DNA of 63,242 nucleotides, taken from assembly GCF_004571065.1 (NCBI RefSeq), contig NZ_SPQN01000013.1:1-63242 (forward strand), read 5' to 3'. This DNA is from Geodermatophilus sp. DF01-2. Lineage in GTDB: Bacteria > Actinomycetota > Actinomycetes > Mycobacteriales > Geodermatophilaceae. How positions within the stretch are numbered: the first letter of the stretch is position 1; each line of letters opens with the position of its first letter. The position numbers and the translations under genes were made by a program. Positions 1 to 10,827 of the stretch are shown one piece after another. The notes beneath the pieces are model-generated. The model did no database searches, was not told the DNA's origin, and saw only the letters and a program-made list of their open reading frames with translations.

Positions 1-257
1 TGCTCCGCGTCGAGCAGGACGGCGGTCACCCGGGCGCCGCGGCGGGCCAGGTGCGCGCCGGCGAACAGGGCATCCCCACCGTTGTTGCCGGCGCCGACCA
101 GGGCGGTGACCCGGGCCCCGTGCGCGCGGCCGAGCAGCTCCAGGCAGACGGTCCCCAGGCCGGTCGCGGCCCGCTGCATGAGCGTCCCCTCCGGGGTGGC
201 CGCGAGCACCGGCTCCTCGGCGGCCCGCACCTCGACGGCGGTGTACAGCCCGATCAC
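1..257 (-). CDS. nnr: NAD(P)H-hydrate epimerase/dehydratase, N-terminal part (runs off the window)
   Basis: Only the first 85 or so codons are present; the gene continues past the left edge. The visible part has the [13 protein letters not shown] loop of the NnrE/YjeF_N fold, which repairs damaged NAD(P)H hydrates by epimerisation. Actinobacterial homologues usually fuse this to a C-terminal ADP-dependent dehydratase, which cannot be checked here. The start is the GTG whose GTGA overlaps the acpS stop by four bases, so the gene is probably translationally coupled to acpS. Confidence 0.8.
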   Translation of the reverse strand, partial: MIGLYTAVEVRAAEEPVLAATPEGTLMQRAATGLGTVCLELLGRAHGARVTALVGAGNNGGDALFAGAHLARRGARVTAVLLDAE

Positions 258-643
258 GCGTCCTCCCCGCGCAGCACGCCCTCGGCGACGACCACCGCCG
301 AGGCGATGCCGCCGTCGTGGCTCAGCGAGACGTGCCAGGAGGTGACGCCCAGCTGCGCCGCCCGGCCGGCGACCGTCCCGCGGACCGTCAGGTGCGGCCG
401 GCCGTGCTCGCCGACGGTGACCTCCGCGTCGTGCCAGCGCAGGTCGCCGGGCGCCCCCAGTGCCTTGGCGACGGCCTCCTTGGCGGCGAACCGGGCGGCC
501 AGCGACTCGCCGGTGCGCGGCGCCCCACTCGGTGTCCGCTGCTCGGCGACGGTGAACAGCCGGTCACGCAGGCCCGGTGTCCGGGTCAACGACTCGGCGA
601 AGCGGGCGACCGGCACCACGTCGATCCCGACTCCGATGATCAC
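254..643 (-). CDS. acpS: holo-[acyl-carrier-protein] synthase AcpS
   Basis: A 129-residue 4'-phosphopantetheinyl transferase that moves phosphopantetheine from CoA to the serine of acyl carrier protein. The N-terminal [10 protein letters not shown] motif carries the Mg-binding aspartate, and the [13 protein letters not shown] motif is the second signature of the family. Length is normal. It follows glmS by about 70 bp and overlaps nnr by four bases, the usual actinobacterial glmS-acpS-nnr order. The ATG start begins MIIGVG, as in most homologues. Confidence 0.93.
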   Translation of the reverse strand: MIIGVGIDVVPVARFAESLTRTPGLRDRLFTVAEQRTPSGAPRTGESLAARFAAKEAVAKALGAPGDLRWHDAEVTVGEHGRPHLTVRGTVAGRAAQLGVTSWHVSLSHDGGIASAVVVAEGVLRGEDA

Positions 644-714
644 GCCGCCAGTCTGCCGCGCCGTGAGCGGAGTCGCTGGAGAGCGGTTCCTGCGCTCGAG
701 CGACTCCGCTCAGG

Positions 715-2577
<1,863 letters not shown>

Positions 2578-2651
2578 TCACGCGAGACTACCGGCGGAGG
2601 CGGACCGCTCCGTCCCCACACGAGTGGGACGGGACGGTTGTGACCGGTGTG

Positions 2652-3995
2652 TCAGTCGACGGCGGCGACGACGTCGGCGAGGCGCTCGGCGATCGCGTCG
2701 GCCTGCGTCTGCGTCGGCGCCTCGACCATCACCCGGACCAGCTGCTCGGTGCCCGAGGGGCGCAGCAGCACCCGCCCGTCGTCGCCGAGCTCGGCCTCGC
2801 AGTCGTTGACCGCCGCGGCCACCTCGTCGCTCTCCACGACCGCGAGCCGGTCGCGCACCGGCACGTTGACCAGGGTCTGCGGCAGCCGCTGCACCACCGA
2901 GGCCAGCTCGGCCAGGGACGACCCGGTCTCCGCCATCCGCGAGAGCAGCGACAGGCCGGTGAGCAACCCGTCGCCGGTCGTGGCGTGGTCGAGGAAGACC
3001 AGGTGCCCGCTCTGCTCACCGCCCAGGCTGAGCCCGTGCGCCCGCAGGGCCTCCAGCACGTAGCGGTCACCGACGGCGGTGGTGTGCACCGCGATGCCGG
3101 CGTCGCGCATCGTGTGGTGGAAGCCCAGGTTGCTCATCACCGTCGCGACGACCGTGTCACCGGTGAGCCGGCCGCGCTCGTGCAGCCCCAGGGCGCAGAC
3201 GGCGAGGATGGCGTCGCCGTCGACGACGCCGCCCGCGGCGGTGACCGCCAGGCAGCGGTCGGCGTCGCCGTCGTGGGCGATGCCGAGGTCCGCGCCGTGG
3301 GCATGCACGGCCTCGGTCAGCGGACCCAGGTGCGTGGAGCCGATGCCGTCGTTGATGTTCCAGCCGTCGGGTTCGCCGCCGATCACGTGCACGGTGGCAC
3401 CGGCCCGCCGGTACACGTCGGGAGCGCACACCGCGGCGGAGCCGTGGGCGCAGTCGACGACGACGGTGAGCCCGGACAGCGGCCGGGCGACGGTCGAGAG
3501 CAGGTGCTCGACGTAGGTGCCGGCGGCGTCGGGGAGGTCGGAGACCCGGCCGATCTCGGCACCGGTGGGCCGCGGCCCGTCGACCTGGCCGGCAGTCACC
3601 GCCTGCTCGATGGCGGCCTCCACCGCGTCGGGCAGCTTGTGGCCGCCGCGGCTGAAGAGCTTGATGCCGTTGTCGGGCATCGGGTTGTGGCTGGCGGAGA
3701 TCATCACGCCGAGGTCGGCGCCGGTGTGCGCGGTGAGGTGCGCGACCGCGGGGGTGGGCAGCAGCCCCGCCCGCAGCACCTGAGCGCCGGCGCTGGCGAG
3801 GCCCGCCACGACGGCGGCCTCCAGCATCTCCCCGCTGGCACGGGGATCGCGGCCGACGACCGCGACGGGACGCTGGGTCCCGTCGCGGTCGGCGAGCACG
3901 CCGGCGGCAGCACGTGCCACCGAGAGGGCCAACTCCGGCGTGAGGTCGGCGTTGGCCCGACCCCGGACGCCGTCGGTCCCGAAGAGGCGACCCAC
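2652..3995 (-). CDS. glmM: phosphoglucosamine mutase
   Basis: A 447-residue alpha-D-phosphohexomutase converting glucosamine-6-phosphate to glucosamine-1-phosphate. It opens with LFGTDGVRG. The phosphoserine loop is [12 protein letters not shown], so Ser102 is the likely phosphorylated residue. The metal loop is DGDADRCL and the sugar-phosphate loop near the C-terminus is [12 protein letters not shown]. It sits 11 bp after rpsI and 74 bp before glmS on the minus strand; rplM-rpsI-glmM-glmS is a standard actinobacterial order coupling ribosome and cell-wall supply. Confidence 0.96.
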   Translation of the reverse strand: MGRLFGTDGVRGRANADLTPELALSVARAAAGVLADRDGTQRPVAVVGRDPRASGEMLEAAVVAGLASAGAQVLRAGLLPTPAVAHLTAHTGADLGVMISASHNPMPDNGIKLFSRGGHKLPDAVEAAIEQAVTAGQVDGPRPTGAEIGRVSDLPDAAGTYVEHLLSTVARPLSGLTVVVDCAHGSAAVCAPDVYRRAGATVHVIGGEPDGWNINDGIGSTHLGPLTEAVHAHGADLGIAHDGDADRCLAVTAAGGVVDGDAILAVCALGLHERGRLTGDTVVATVMSNLGFHHTMRDAGIAVHTTAVGDRYVLEALRAHGLSLGGEQSGHLVFLDHATTGDGLLTGLSLLSRMAETGSSLAELASVVQRLPQTLVNVPVRDRLAVVESDEVAAAVNDCEAELGDDGRVLLRPSGTEQLVRVMVEAPTQTQADAIAERLADVVAAVD

Positions 3996-4006
3996 GGACG
4001 GACCGG

Positions 4007-4426
4007 TCAGCGCTTCGAGTACTGAGGCGCCTTGCGGGCCTTCTTGAGCCCGTACTTCTTGCGCTCGGTGACGCGGGCGTCACGGGTGAGGAAGCCGGCC
4101 TTCTTCAGGGCCGGGCGGTCCTCGGCGTCGACCTCGACGAGCGCGCGGGCGATGGCCAGGCGCAGCGCGCCGGCCTGGCCGCTGACGCCGCCGCCCTTGA
4201 GGATGCCGACGACGTCGTACTGCTCGGCCCGCTCCACGGTCACGAGGGGCTCACGGATGAGCTGCTGGTGGACCTTGTTCGGGAAGTACTGCTCGATGGT
4301 GCGGCCGTTGAGCCGGAACTGGCCGGTGCCGGGCAGCAGCCGCACGCGGACGACGGCCTCCTTGCGCCGGCCGACGGTCTGCACCGGACGCCCCTCGGCG
4401 TCGGTCACGCTGAGAGCGCTCGTCAC
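4007..4426 (-). CDS. rpsI: 30S ribosomal protein S9
   Basis: A 139-residue protein with the S9 core ([38 protein letters not shown]) and the invariant basic tail [11 protein letters not shown], whose last residues reach the P-site tRNA. A longer open frame extends upstream, but the GTG at 4426 overlaps the rplM stop as GTGA and gives the family's normal length. It is co-transcribed with rplM. Confidence 0.95.
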   Translation of the reverse strand: MTSALSVTDAEGRPVQTVGRRKEAVVRVRLLPGTGQFRLNGRTIEQYFPNKVHQQLIREPLVTVERAEQYDVVGILKGGGVSGQAGALRLAIARALVEVDAEDRPALKKAGFLTRDARVTERKKYGLKKARKAPQYSKR

Positions 4427-4866
4427 TGGGCCACCTGCTTGATCTCGTAGGGCTGGGGCTGCTGCGCGGCGTGCGGGTGCTCGGGCCCGGCGTACACCTT
4501 CAGCTTCTTGAGCATCTGACGGCCCAGGCTGTTGTGCGGGAGCATGCCCTTCACCGCGCGCTCGACGACGCGGTCGGGGTGCGTGCGCAGCTGGTCGCCG
4601 ACGGGGATCCGTTTGAGACCGCCCGGGTACCCGGAGTGGCGGTAGGCCATCTTCTCGTCGCGCTTGGAACCGGTCAGGGCCACCTTGCCGGCGTTGACGA
4701 TGACGACGAAGTCGCCGACGTCCACGTGCGGGGCGTACTGGGGCTTGTGCTTGCCGCGGAGCAGGACCGCGGTCTGGCTGGCGAGTCGACCGAGCACCAC
4801 GTCGGTGGCGTCGATGACGTGCCAGGCCCGGCTGATCTCGCCGGGCTTGGGGGTGTACGTGCGCAC
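4423..4866 (-). CDS. rplM: 50S ribosomal protein L13
   Basis: A 147-residue L13, an early large-subunit assembly protein. The sequence begins [19 protein letters not shown] and contains [15 protein letters not shown] and the loop [12 protein letters not shown]. The GTG at 4866 is preceded by a GGAGGAC ribosome-binding site. The open frame runs much further upstream, but that part is a translation of the palindromic repeat and of the opposite frame of the carbonic anhydrase gene. Confidence 0.95.
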   Translation of the reverse strand: MRTYTPKPGEISRAWHVIDATDVVLGRLASQTAVLLRGKHKPQYAPHVDVGDFVVIVNAGKVALTGSKRDEKMAYRHSGYPGGLKRIPVGDQLRTHPDRVVERAVKGMLPHNSLGRQMLKKLKVYAGPEHPHAAQQPQPYEIKQVAQ

Positions 4867-5035
4867 GGCGCTCGTGTCCTCCGTCGTCGTCGGGAAAGGC
4901 TGGTGGGATCGCCTCACCGAGCACGGGAGACGGTGCGGCACGCGGGCACCAGCCGGCTGTCGCGCACCCGCGAACGACGATACCAGCCGGCTACGGGGCT
5001 CTAGCGGTCCCGGCCCCGCTGCAGGGGCCCGCCGC

Positions 5036-5090
5036 GGCCCCGTCCCGAGGCTCGCCCCGAGCGCGCGAGGGGTGAGGAGGACGGGGTCCT
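5036..5090. repeat. palindromic gene-end element, copy A
   Basis: Left arm GGCCCCGTCCC and right arm GGACGGGGTCC form an outer stem around an inner CGCCCCGAGC / GCGAGGGGTG stem. It abuts the carbonic anhydrase stop codon (5091) directly. Same family as the copies at 13612, 14872, 42521 and others. Confidence 0.75.
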
Positions 5091-5597
5091 TCACCGGTGG
5101 GGGGCAGCGGGGTCCTCGATCTCGCGCAGCCGCCCGGTGTCGACGTCGTAGACGGTGCCGCGGACGTCGTCGGAGAGCAGGTACGGGCAGGCCCGCAGCT
5201 GCCGGACCGACTCGCGGACGTCCTCCTCGACGTCGGCGAACCCCTGCACGGCCCAGTCCGGCCGGGCGCCGGTGGCCTGCTCGACCTGGGCGAGGAACGC
5301 GGCCTCGTCGGTGCCCTGCATCCCGCAGCGCGTGTGGTGCACCAGCACGACCTCGCGGGTGCCGAGCAGGTGCTGGGAGATGGTGAGCGAGCGGAGGGTG
5401 TCGTCGGTGACGACCCCGCCGGCGTTGCGGATGACGTGGGCGTCGCCGGGCGCCAGGCCGAGGATGCGGTAGACGTCCATCCGCGCGTCCATGCAGGCCA
5501 CGACGGCGACCGCACGGGCGGGTCTCGCCGGCAGCTCCGCGGGGGCCTGTTGCGCCCACTCCTCGTTGGCCGCCACCATCCGGTCCACCTCGGCCAC
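5091..5597 (-). CDS. beta-class carbonic anhydrase
   Basis: About 168 residues, the short beta-carbonic anhydrase type found in actinobacteria, which interconverts CO2 and bicarbonate. Zinc ligands can be placed at Cys35 (VACMDARM, with Asp37 and Arg39 as the regulatory dyad), His88 and Cys91 (VHHTRCGM). The start chosen is the GTG at 5597 because AGGAGGGG lies five bases upstream; the open frame continues further but without family similarity. It precedes rplM on the same strand and is separated from it by repeat copy A. Confidence 0.88.
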   Translation of the reverse strand: MAEVDRMVAANEEWAQQAPAELPARPARAVAVVACMDARMDVYRILGLAPGDAHVIRNAGGVVTDDTLRSLTISQHLLGTREVVLVHHTRCGMQGTDEAAFLAQVEQATGARPDWAVQGFADVEEDVRESVRQLRACPYLLSDDVRGTVYDVDTGRLREIEDPAAPHR

Positions 5598-5629
5598 GGT
5601 TCCCCTCCTCGCTTCCGGCTGGCCCGACC

Positions 5630-6628
5630 CTAACCACGGCTCGCGCGGTGGGCGCCCCGGTGGCGGGCCACCGCCTCGTGCAGTCGGCCCGGGGTCAGCT
5701 CCGGACGACCACCGGCGTGCGTCACGGTCAGGCCGGCCGCGGTCGACGCGGCCCAGGAGGCGTCCTCCGGTGCGGCGCCGCCCAGCAGCGTCGCGATCAG
5801 CGTGGCGACGTAGGCATCCCCGCCGCCGGTCGGGTCGACCTGCTCCCAGCCCAGCCGGGGCACGAGGACGTCGCCGTCGGCCCACCCGGGGTCGACCTCG
5901 AGCTCCTCGGCCGCGGCGCCCAACCGGGGCCCCGCCCGCCAGGCGACCAGGTCGCCCTCGTCGCCGACCCCGAGCGCCACCACCCGCGGGCCGGCGGTCA
6001 GCAGCTCGGCGACCGCCTCACGAGCGTCTTCGACCCCGGACAGCTCGCGGCCGAGCAGCAGCGCCGCCTCCGCGGCGTCGGCCCGGACGACGTCGGCCCG
6101 CGCCAGCACCGCGTCGCGCGTGGCGCCGTCCTCCGGGGCGCCGTCGACGACGACCAGCGCACCGTCGGGCACCCGCTGCAGCGCCGCGCGGACCGCAGGC
6201 CCGGGCTGCTGCAGCTGCAGGCTCACCGCCTGGGCCGCCGCGAGATGCGCCGAGGCGGCGGCGACGTCACCCGGAGTGAGCAGCACGCCGTCCGGCACGT
6301 CCTCGAGCAGTCGCCGAACCCCGCCGTCCTCGACCAGGTCCACCAGCAGCGCCGTGCTCGCGCGGCGTCGGCGCACCACCGCCGAGACGTCGATGCCGTC
6401 GGCCGTGGCCTGCGCCAGGACCTCCCTGCCGGGGAGATCCTCACCCACGACCCCGACCAGGGCGACCGGGACCCCGAGCTGGGCCAGCGCCACGGCCTGG
6501 TTGGCGCCCTTGCCGCCGAGGAGCTCGCGGCGCTCGCCGACCGTCGCCGAGCCGCCCACGTCGGGCAGGGCCGCGGTGCGCAGCACGAGGTCGCGGCCCA
6601 CCTGGCCCAGGACCACGACGTCGGCCAT
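5630..6628 (-). CDS. PfkB-family carbohydrate kinase, ribokinase-like
   Basis: A 332-residue sugar kinase of the ribokinase/PfkB fold. The N-terminal substrate motif reads [18 protein letters not shown], and the C-terminal ATP/anion-hole motif DPTGGGDAY places the catalytic base at Asp271; the usual GAGD is here GGGD, a mild change. Ribokinase is the nearest recognisable type, but the substrate cannot be fixed from sequence. It is transcribed away from moeA, about 50 bp apart, so the two may share a promoter region. Confidence 0.8.
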   Translation of the reverse strand: MADVVVLGQVGRDLVLRTAALPDVGGSATVGERRELLGGKGANQAVALAQLGVPVALVGVVGEDLPGREVLAQATADGIDVSAVVRRRRASTALLVDLVEDGGVRRLLEDVPDGVLLTPGDVAAASAHLAAAQAVSLQLQQPGPAVRAALQRVPDGALVVVDGAPEDGATRDAVLARADVVRADAAEAALLLGRELSGVEDAREAVAELLTAGPRVVALGVGDEGDLVAWRAGPRLGAAAEELEVDPGWADGDVLVPRLGWEQVDPTGGGDAYVATLIATLLGGAAPEDASWAASTAAGLTVTHAGGRPELTPGRLHEAVARHRGAHRASRG

Positions 6629-6678
6629 GCGCGTCCCCTCTCGGATGCCGGCGGCGGGAATCGGTCAGGATGTGCCCC

Positions 6679-7872
6679 GTGCGCACGGTCGAGGAACACC
6701 AGGCGGTCGTCGCGGCGCTCCTCGCCCCGCTGGACGACGAGGAGGTGGCGCTGGCGGCGGCGCACAACCGGGTCCTGGCCCGGGACGTGACCGCGCAGGT
6801 GGCGCTGCCGGGGTTCGACAACTCCGCGATGGACGGCTACGCCGCGCGCTGGGCCGAGGTCTCCCGACCCCCGGTTCGGCTACCGGTCGCCGACGACATC
6901 CCGGCCGGACGCACCGACGTCCGCCCGCTGACGCCCGGCACCGTGCAGCGGATCATGACCGGCGCACCGCTGCCGGACGGCGCGGACGTCGTCGTCCCGG
7001 TCGAGCTCACCGACGGCGCCACCGACGTCGTCGGGATCCGGGACGCCCCCGCCGCCGGCACCCACCTGCGGCGCGCCGGGGAGGACATTCCCGCGGGGTC
7101 GGTCGCGCTGACCGCCGGCACCCCGCTCGGTGCGGCGCAGCTGGGTCTGGCCGCCGCCGTCGGCGCACGGACCCTGTGGGTGCGCCGCCGCCCGCGGGTA
7201 CTGGTGCTCTCCACCGGCAGCGAGCTGGCCGAGCCCGGCACTCCGCTGCTGCCCGGGCAGATCTACGAGTCGAACTCCGCGCTGCTCGTGGCCGCTGTCG
7301 AGGACGCCGGCGGGACGGCGCGGCGGCTGCACTTCGTCCCCGACGACGTCGACCAGTTCCTCGCCACCGTGCGCGCGGAGCTGGCGAGCGCCGACCTGCT
7401 CGTCACCAGCGGCGGGGTCAGCGCCGGCGCCTACGAGGTCGTCAAGGACGCCTTCCGGGCGCTGGGCACCGTCGAGTTCGTCAAGGTCGCCATGCAGCCC
7501 GGTGGCCCGCAGGGCGCAGGCACGGTGGACGGCGTCCCCGTGGTCACCCTGCCCGGCAACCCGGTGAGCTCCTTCGTCTCCTTCGAGGTCTTCGTCCGGC
7601 CCGCGCTGCGCCGCGCGCTCGGCCACGCCGCCCCCGACCGGCTGCGCGCCCCGGCCGCACTGACCGCCCCGCTGCGCTCCCCCGCCGGGCGCCGCCAGTT
7701 CCTGCGGGGCCGCTACGACGCGGGGACGGTGTCCCAGGTCGGCGGGCCGGGGTCGCACCTGGTCGCCCACCTGGCTCGCGCCAACTGCCTGGTCGTCGTC
7801 CCCGAGGACGTCACGGAACTGTCCGCCGGCGCCCAGGTGGACGTCGTGCTGATCGAGGGAGCCCTGCAGTGA
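6679..7872 (+). CDS. moeA: molybdopterin molybdotransferase MoeA
   Basis: About 397 residues. MoeA inserts molybdate into adenylated molybdopterin. Visible signatures are PGFDNSAMDGYA near the N-terminus, MTGAPLPDGADVVVPVE, the MoCF-binding block VTSGGVSAGAYEVVKD and LPGNPVSSFVSFEVFVRP. The GTG at 6679 is preferred because AGGA lies eight bases upstream; an in-frame ATG at 6670 is the alternative. The gene overlaps moaC by four bases. Confidence 0.93.
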   Translation: MRTVEEHQAVVAALLAPLDDEEVALAAAHNRVLARDVTAQVALPGFDNSAMDGYAARWAEVSRPPVRLPVADDIPAGRTDVRPLTPGTVQRIMTGAPLPDGADVVVPVELTDGATDVVGIRDAPAAGTHLRRAGEDIPAGSVALTAGTPLGAAQLGLAAAVGARTLWVRRRPRVLVLSTGSELAEPGTPLLPGQIYESNSALLVAAVEDAGGTARRLHFVPDDVDQFLATVRAELASADLLVTSGGVSAGAYEVVKDAFRALGTVEFVKVAMQPGGPQGAGTVDGVPVVTLPGNPVSSFVSFEVFVRPALRRALGHAAPDRLRAPAALTAPLRSPAGRRQFLRGRYDAGTVSQVGGPGSHLVAHLARANCLVVVPEDVTELSAGAQVDVVLIEGALQ

Positions 7873-8336
7873 ACCAGCTGACCCACGTCGACGAGGCCGG
7901 CGCCGCCCGGATGGTCGACGTCTCCGCCAAGCCGGTCACCGCCCGCGAGGCCACCGCCGCCGGCCGGGTGCTGGTCAGCGCCGAGGTCGTGGCGCTGCTG
8001 CGCGGGGAGGGCGTACCCAAGGGTGACGCCGTCGCCGTCGCCCGCATCGCCGGCATCGCCGGGGCCAAGCGGACGCCGGACCTCGTGCCGCTGTGCCATC
8101 CGATCGCCCTGCACGGGGTCACCGTGGACGTGACCGTCGTCGACGACGCCGTGGAGATCACCGCGACCGCGCGCACGGCGGACCGCACCGGTGTGGAGAT
8201 GGAGGCGCTCACCTCGGTCGCCGTCGCCGGGCTCACCGTCATCGACATGGTCAAGGCCGTCGACCCGCGCGCGGCGATCACCGACGTCCGGCTGCTGGCC
8301 AAGTCCGGCGGCAAGAGCGGGGAGTGGCGGCGGTGA
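7869..8336 (+). CDS. moaC: cyclic pyranopterin monophosphate synthase MoaC
   Basis: A 155-residue MoaC, which with MoaA converts GTP to cyclic pyranopterin monophosphate in the first stage of molybdenum-cofactor synthesis. Signatures: MVDVSAKPVTAREA, GAKRTPDLVPLCHPIAL with the active-site His, and TGVEMEALTSVAVAGLTVIDM; the KSGGKSGEW tail binds substrate. The GTG start overlaps the moeA stop (GTGA), and the moaC stop overlaps the next gene in the same way. moaA is not in the window. Confidence 0.95.
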   Translation: MNQLTHVDEAGAARMVDVSAKPVTAREATAAGRVLVSAEVVALLRGEGVPKGDAVAVARIAGIAGAKRTPDLVPLCHPIALHGVTVDVTVVDDAVEITATARTADRTGVEMEALTSVAVAGLTVIDMVKAVDPRAAITDVRLLAKSGGKSGEWRR

Positions 8337-8827
8337 GCGCCGGGTTGCCGGGCGACGCCCGCGCGGTCGTCGTCACCGCGTCCAACCGGGCCTCCGCCGG
8401 CGTCTACGAGGACCGCAGCGGGCAGGCGCTCGCCGACGGGCTGCGCGCGCTCGGCTTCACCGTCGAGGGGCCGCACGTGCGCCCGGACGACGTCGCGGAG
8501 CTCGAGACGGTGCTGCGCGAGGCGGTGGCCTCGGGCGCCGACGTCGTCCTCACCACCGGCGGCACCGGTCTGTCCCCCACCGACGTCACCCCCGAGGCCA
8601 CCCACCGGGTGCTGGAGCGCGAGGCGCCGGGCATCGCCGAGGCGGTGCGGCGGTACGGGGAGGGCAAGGTGCCGACCTCGGTGCTCTCCCGCGGCATCGC
8701 CGGCACCGCGGGTCGCACGCTGATCGTCAACCTCCCCGGCTCCACCGGCGGGGTGCGCGACGGCCTCGCCGTGCTCGGCCCCCTGCTGCCCCACGTCGTC
8801 AGCCAGCTCCGCGGCGGCGACCACTGA
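8333..8827 (+). CDS. mog: molybdopterin adenylyltransferase (Mog/MoaB type)
   Basis: A 164-residue single-domain MoCF-biosynthesis protein that adenylates molybdopterin before MoeA acts. It has the TTGGTGLSPTDVTPEA motif and NLPGSTGGVRDGL. The GTG at 8333 overlaps the moaC stop as GTGA. Choosing between the Mog and MoaB names is uncertain, but the role beside moeA and moaC is clear. Confidence 0.88.
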   Translation: MSAGLPGDARAVVVTASNRASAGVYEDRSGQALADGLRALGFTVEGPHVRPDDVAELETVLREAVASGADVVLTTGGTGLSPTDVTPEATHRVLEREAPGIAEAVRRYGEGKVPTSVLSRGIAGTAGRTLIVNLPGSTGGVRDGLAVLGPLLPHVVSQLRGGDH

Positions 8828-8832
8828 AGTCC

Positions 8833-9357
8833 GTGGTGGACGTCGACGTCTTCCTCGCCGGGTGGGAGATCGAGTGCTGCCAGCCGCCGCCAGCAGAGGG
8901 AGACCACGTCAGCTGGCCCCTCGTCTGGGCCGACGACCCGTCCGGTCCCGGGGCGCTGGAGCTCGCGTGGTCGGTGCGGCCGGTCGCGGCCGGGGCCGGC
9001 CGGAACGTTCCCGGCCTACTCCTGCAGCACGGTCCGCTGAGCGCCTGGTGGGCCGGGACGGCCGAGGAAGAGGTCCCCGGCCGCGGCACTCTCCTGGCGG
9101 ACCTCCACGGTGGGATGCCGCACCACGTCCAGCCCACGGGCGGCCGGGTGGTGCGCGTCCAGGTCGTCGTGCAGCTCTACCGCCGGGCAGGAACTCCGAC
9201 GTACGTGCCGGTCGCCGGTGAGTTCGAGCTCCGCCACGTGACTCGCAGCCCCCGGTGGTTCGACGAGGGGTCGGGCGGGCCAGAGCCGCGCCCCGAGCTC
9301 AAGCGCATGCAGAGCGGCGTCCTGGTCGGGCTCCGACCGGAGGCGGCCGCCGGCTAG
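8833..9357 (+). CDS. uncharacterised protein, DUF6578-like
   Basis: A 174-residue protein with no recognised catalytic motif. The N-terminus (DVFLAGWEIECCQPPPAEGD followed by HVSWPLVW) resembles actinobacterial DUF6578 proteins, recognisable by a Trp, a Cys-Cys pair and a GDxVxW turn; that match is from memory. No signal peptide or membrane segment is seen. It follows mog by only five bases, so it probably shares the molybdenum-cofactor transcript, but this does not establish a role. It converges with fdhD: both stops lie in one CTAG. Confidence 0.6.
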   Translation: MVDVDVFLAGWEIECCQPPPAEGDHVSWPLVWADDPSGPGALELAWSVRPVAAGAGRNVPGLLLQHGPLSAWWAGTAEEEVPGRGTLLADLHGGMPHHVQPTGGRVVRVQVVVQLYRRAGTPTYVPVAGEFELRHVTRSPRWFDEGSGGPEPRPELKRMQSGVLVGLRPEAAAG

Positions 9358-10184
9358 TCCGGCAGAACGATGCGGTTCCGGCACGTGTAGACGTTGCAGC
9401 CGTCGCCGCGGAGGAAGCCGACCAGGGTGATGCCCACGTCGGCGGCCAGCTCCACCGCCAGGGACGACGGCGCCGACACCGCGGCCAGCACCGGGATGCC
9501 GGCCATCGCCGCCTTCTGGGTCAGCTCGAAGCTGGCCCGGCCGCTGACCATCAGCACGTGCCCGGCCAGCGGTAGCCGTCCCTCGCGCACCGCGTCGCCG
9601 ACGACCTTGTCCACGGCGTTGTGCCGGCCGACGTCCTCGCGCAGGGCGACCAGCTCGCCGTCCGCGGTGAACAGCCCGGCCGCGTGCAGACCGCCGGTCT
9701 TGTCGAACACCTGCTGGGCGGCGCGCAGCCGGTCGGGCAGCGCCAGCAGCGTCTGCAGGGGCAGCCGGACGTCGTCCGCGGCCACGTCGTGCCGCGTCCT
9801 CGTCCGGATCGTGTCGATGCTGGCCTTGCCGCACACCCCGCAGGAGCTCGACGTGTAGAAGTTCCGGTCCAGCGCGGTGTCCGGCGGCTCCACGCCGGGG
9901 GCGAGGTCGACGTCGACGACGTTGTAGGTGTTGCGGCCGTCCTCGTCGACGGAGCTGCAGTAGCGCAGCCCGGTCACGTCGTCGGCCGACCCGATCACCG
10001 CCTCGGTGGCGAGGAAGCCGTGCACCAGGTCGAAGTCGTCGCCCGGCGTGCGCATGGTGACCGCCAGCGGCGTCCCGGCGAGCCGGATCTCCAGCGGCTC
10101 CTCGGCCGCCACCGTGTCCGGACGGGTGCTGTGCGCCGCGCCGCGGATCCGCAGCACCGGCGTCCGGCTCGTCACTCGTCCCAC
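9354..10184 (-). CDS. fdhD: sulfurtransferase FdhD (formate dehydrogenase accessory protein)
   Basis: A 276-residue FdhD, which passes sulfur to the molybdenum cofactor so that formate dehydrogenase becomes active. The redox motif CGVCGK in FYTSSSCGVCGKAS is intact. Other signatures are RTPGDDFDLVHGFLATE, DVGRHNAVDKVVG and SGRASFELTQKA. It starts 31 bp from the divergent mobA-like gene, so both molybdenum-related genes may share a control region. No formate dehydrogenase structural gene is in the window. Confidence 0.94.
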   Translation of the reverse strand: MGRVTSRTPVLRIRGAAHSTRPDTVAAEEPLEIRLAGTPLAVTMRTPGDDFDLVHGFLATEAVIGSADDVTGLRYCSSVDEDGRNTYNVVDVDLAPGVEPPDTALDRNFYTSSSCGVCGKASIDTIRTRTRHDVAADDVRLPLQTLLALPDRLRAAQQVFDKTGGLHAAGLFTADGELVALREDVGRHNAVDKVVGDAVREGRLPLAGHVLMVSGRASFELTQKAAMAGIPVLAAVSAPSSLAVELAADVGITLVGFLRGDGCNVYTCRNRIVLPD

Positions 10185-10215
10185 GGCTGGCGACGGTAAC
10201 CCCTACCGTCGCAGC

Positions 10216-10818
10216 GTGTCCGCGCTGCCGCCCTACGCCGCCGTCGTGCTCGCCGGCGGCCGCGCGGCCCGGATGGGCGGCCAGGCCAAACCGCAGCTCG
10301 ACGTCGGCGGCCGCACCATCCTCGCCGCCGTCCTCGCCGCCGTCCCCGACGCCACACCGCGCATCGTCGTGGGCCCGCCGCAACCCGCGCCGCCGGACGT
10401 CGTCGTCGTGCGCGAGGACCCGCCGCGCGGCGGCCCCGTAGCCGCGATGCGGACCGGTCTCGCGCACATCCCCACGGAGGTCGTGGCGTTGCTCGCCGGT
10501 GACCTGCCCTTCCTCACCCCCGGCCTGGTCCGGGCGCTGCGCGAGCGGCTGACCGGCGACGGGGTCCTCGTGGTCGACGACACCGACCGCGACCAGCTGC
10601 TCCTCGGGGTGTGGCGGACGGCAGCGCTGCGCGCGGCGGTCGCCGACGTCACCGGACCGACGTCGGTGCGCCGGGTGCTCGCCCCGCTCGCGGTGCGCCG
10701 GCTGCACCCCGCCGTCCCGCCCGGGCAGCCGCCGCCGTGGACCGACTGCGACACCCCCGCCGACCTCGCCCGCGCCCGGGCCGCCGCCCGCCGGGTACCG
10801 CGTCGGCCCCGGGGGTAG
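10216..10818 (+). CDS. molybdenum cofactor guanylyltransferase, MobA-like
   Basis: About 200 residues with the nucleotidyltransferase signature LAGGRAARMGGQAKP at residues 13-27, then RGGPVAAMRTGL and LAGDLPFLTPGLVRAL, where the Asp would bind Mg. MobA adds GMP to molybdopterin to form the MGD form used by formate dehydrogenases, which fits fdhD next door. MobA and the CTP-using MocA are hard to tell apart by eye. GTG start at 10216. Confidence 0.8.
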   Translation: MSALPPYAAVVLAGGRAARMGGQAKPQLDVGGRTILAAVLAAVPDATPRIVVGPPQPAPPDVVVVREDPPRGGPVAAMRTGLAHIPTEVVALLAGDLPFLTPGLVRALRERLTGDGVLVVDDTDRDQLLLGVWRTAALRAAVADVTGPTSVRRVLAPLAVRRLHPAVPPGQPPPWTDCDTPADLARARAAARRVPRRPRG

Positions 10819-10827
10819 GCCCGTCCC

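Noticed and set aside
4867-5637. N-terminal extension of L13 in a 404-codon frame
   Set aside because: The extra part translates the palindromic repeat ([16 protein letters not shown] peptide seen also before rpoA) and the wrong frame of the carbonic anhydrase gene.
6629-6678. Molybdenum-cofactor riboswitch before moeA
   Set aside because: Only about 50 bp separate moeA from the divergent kinase gene, too little for the known riboswitch.
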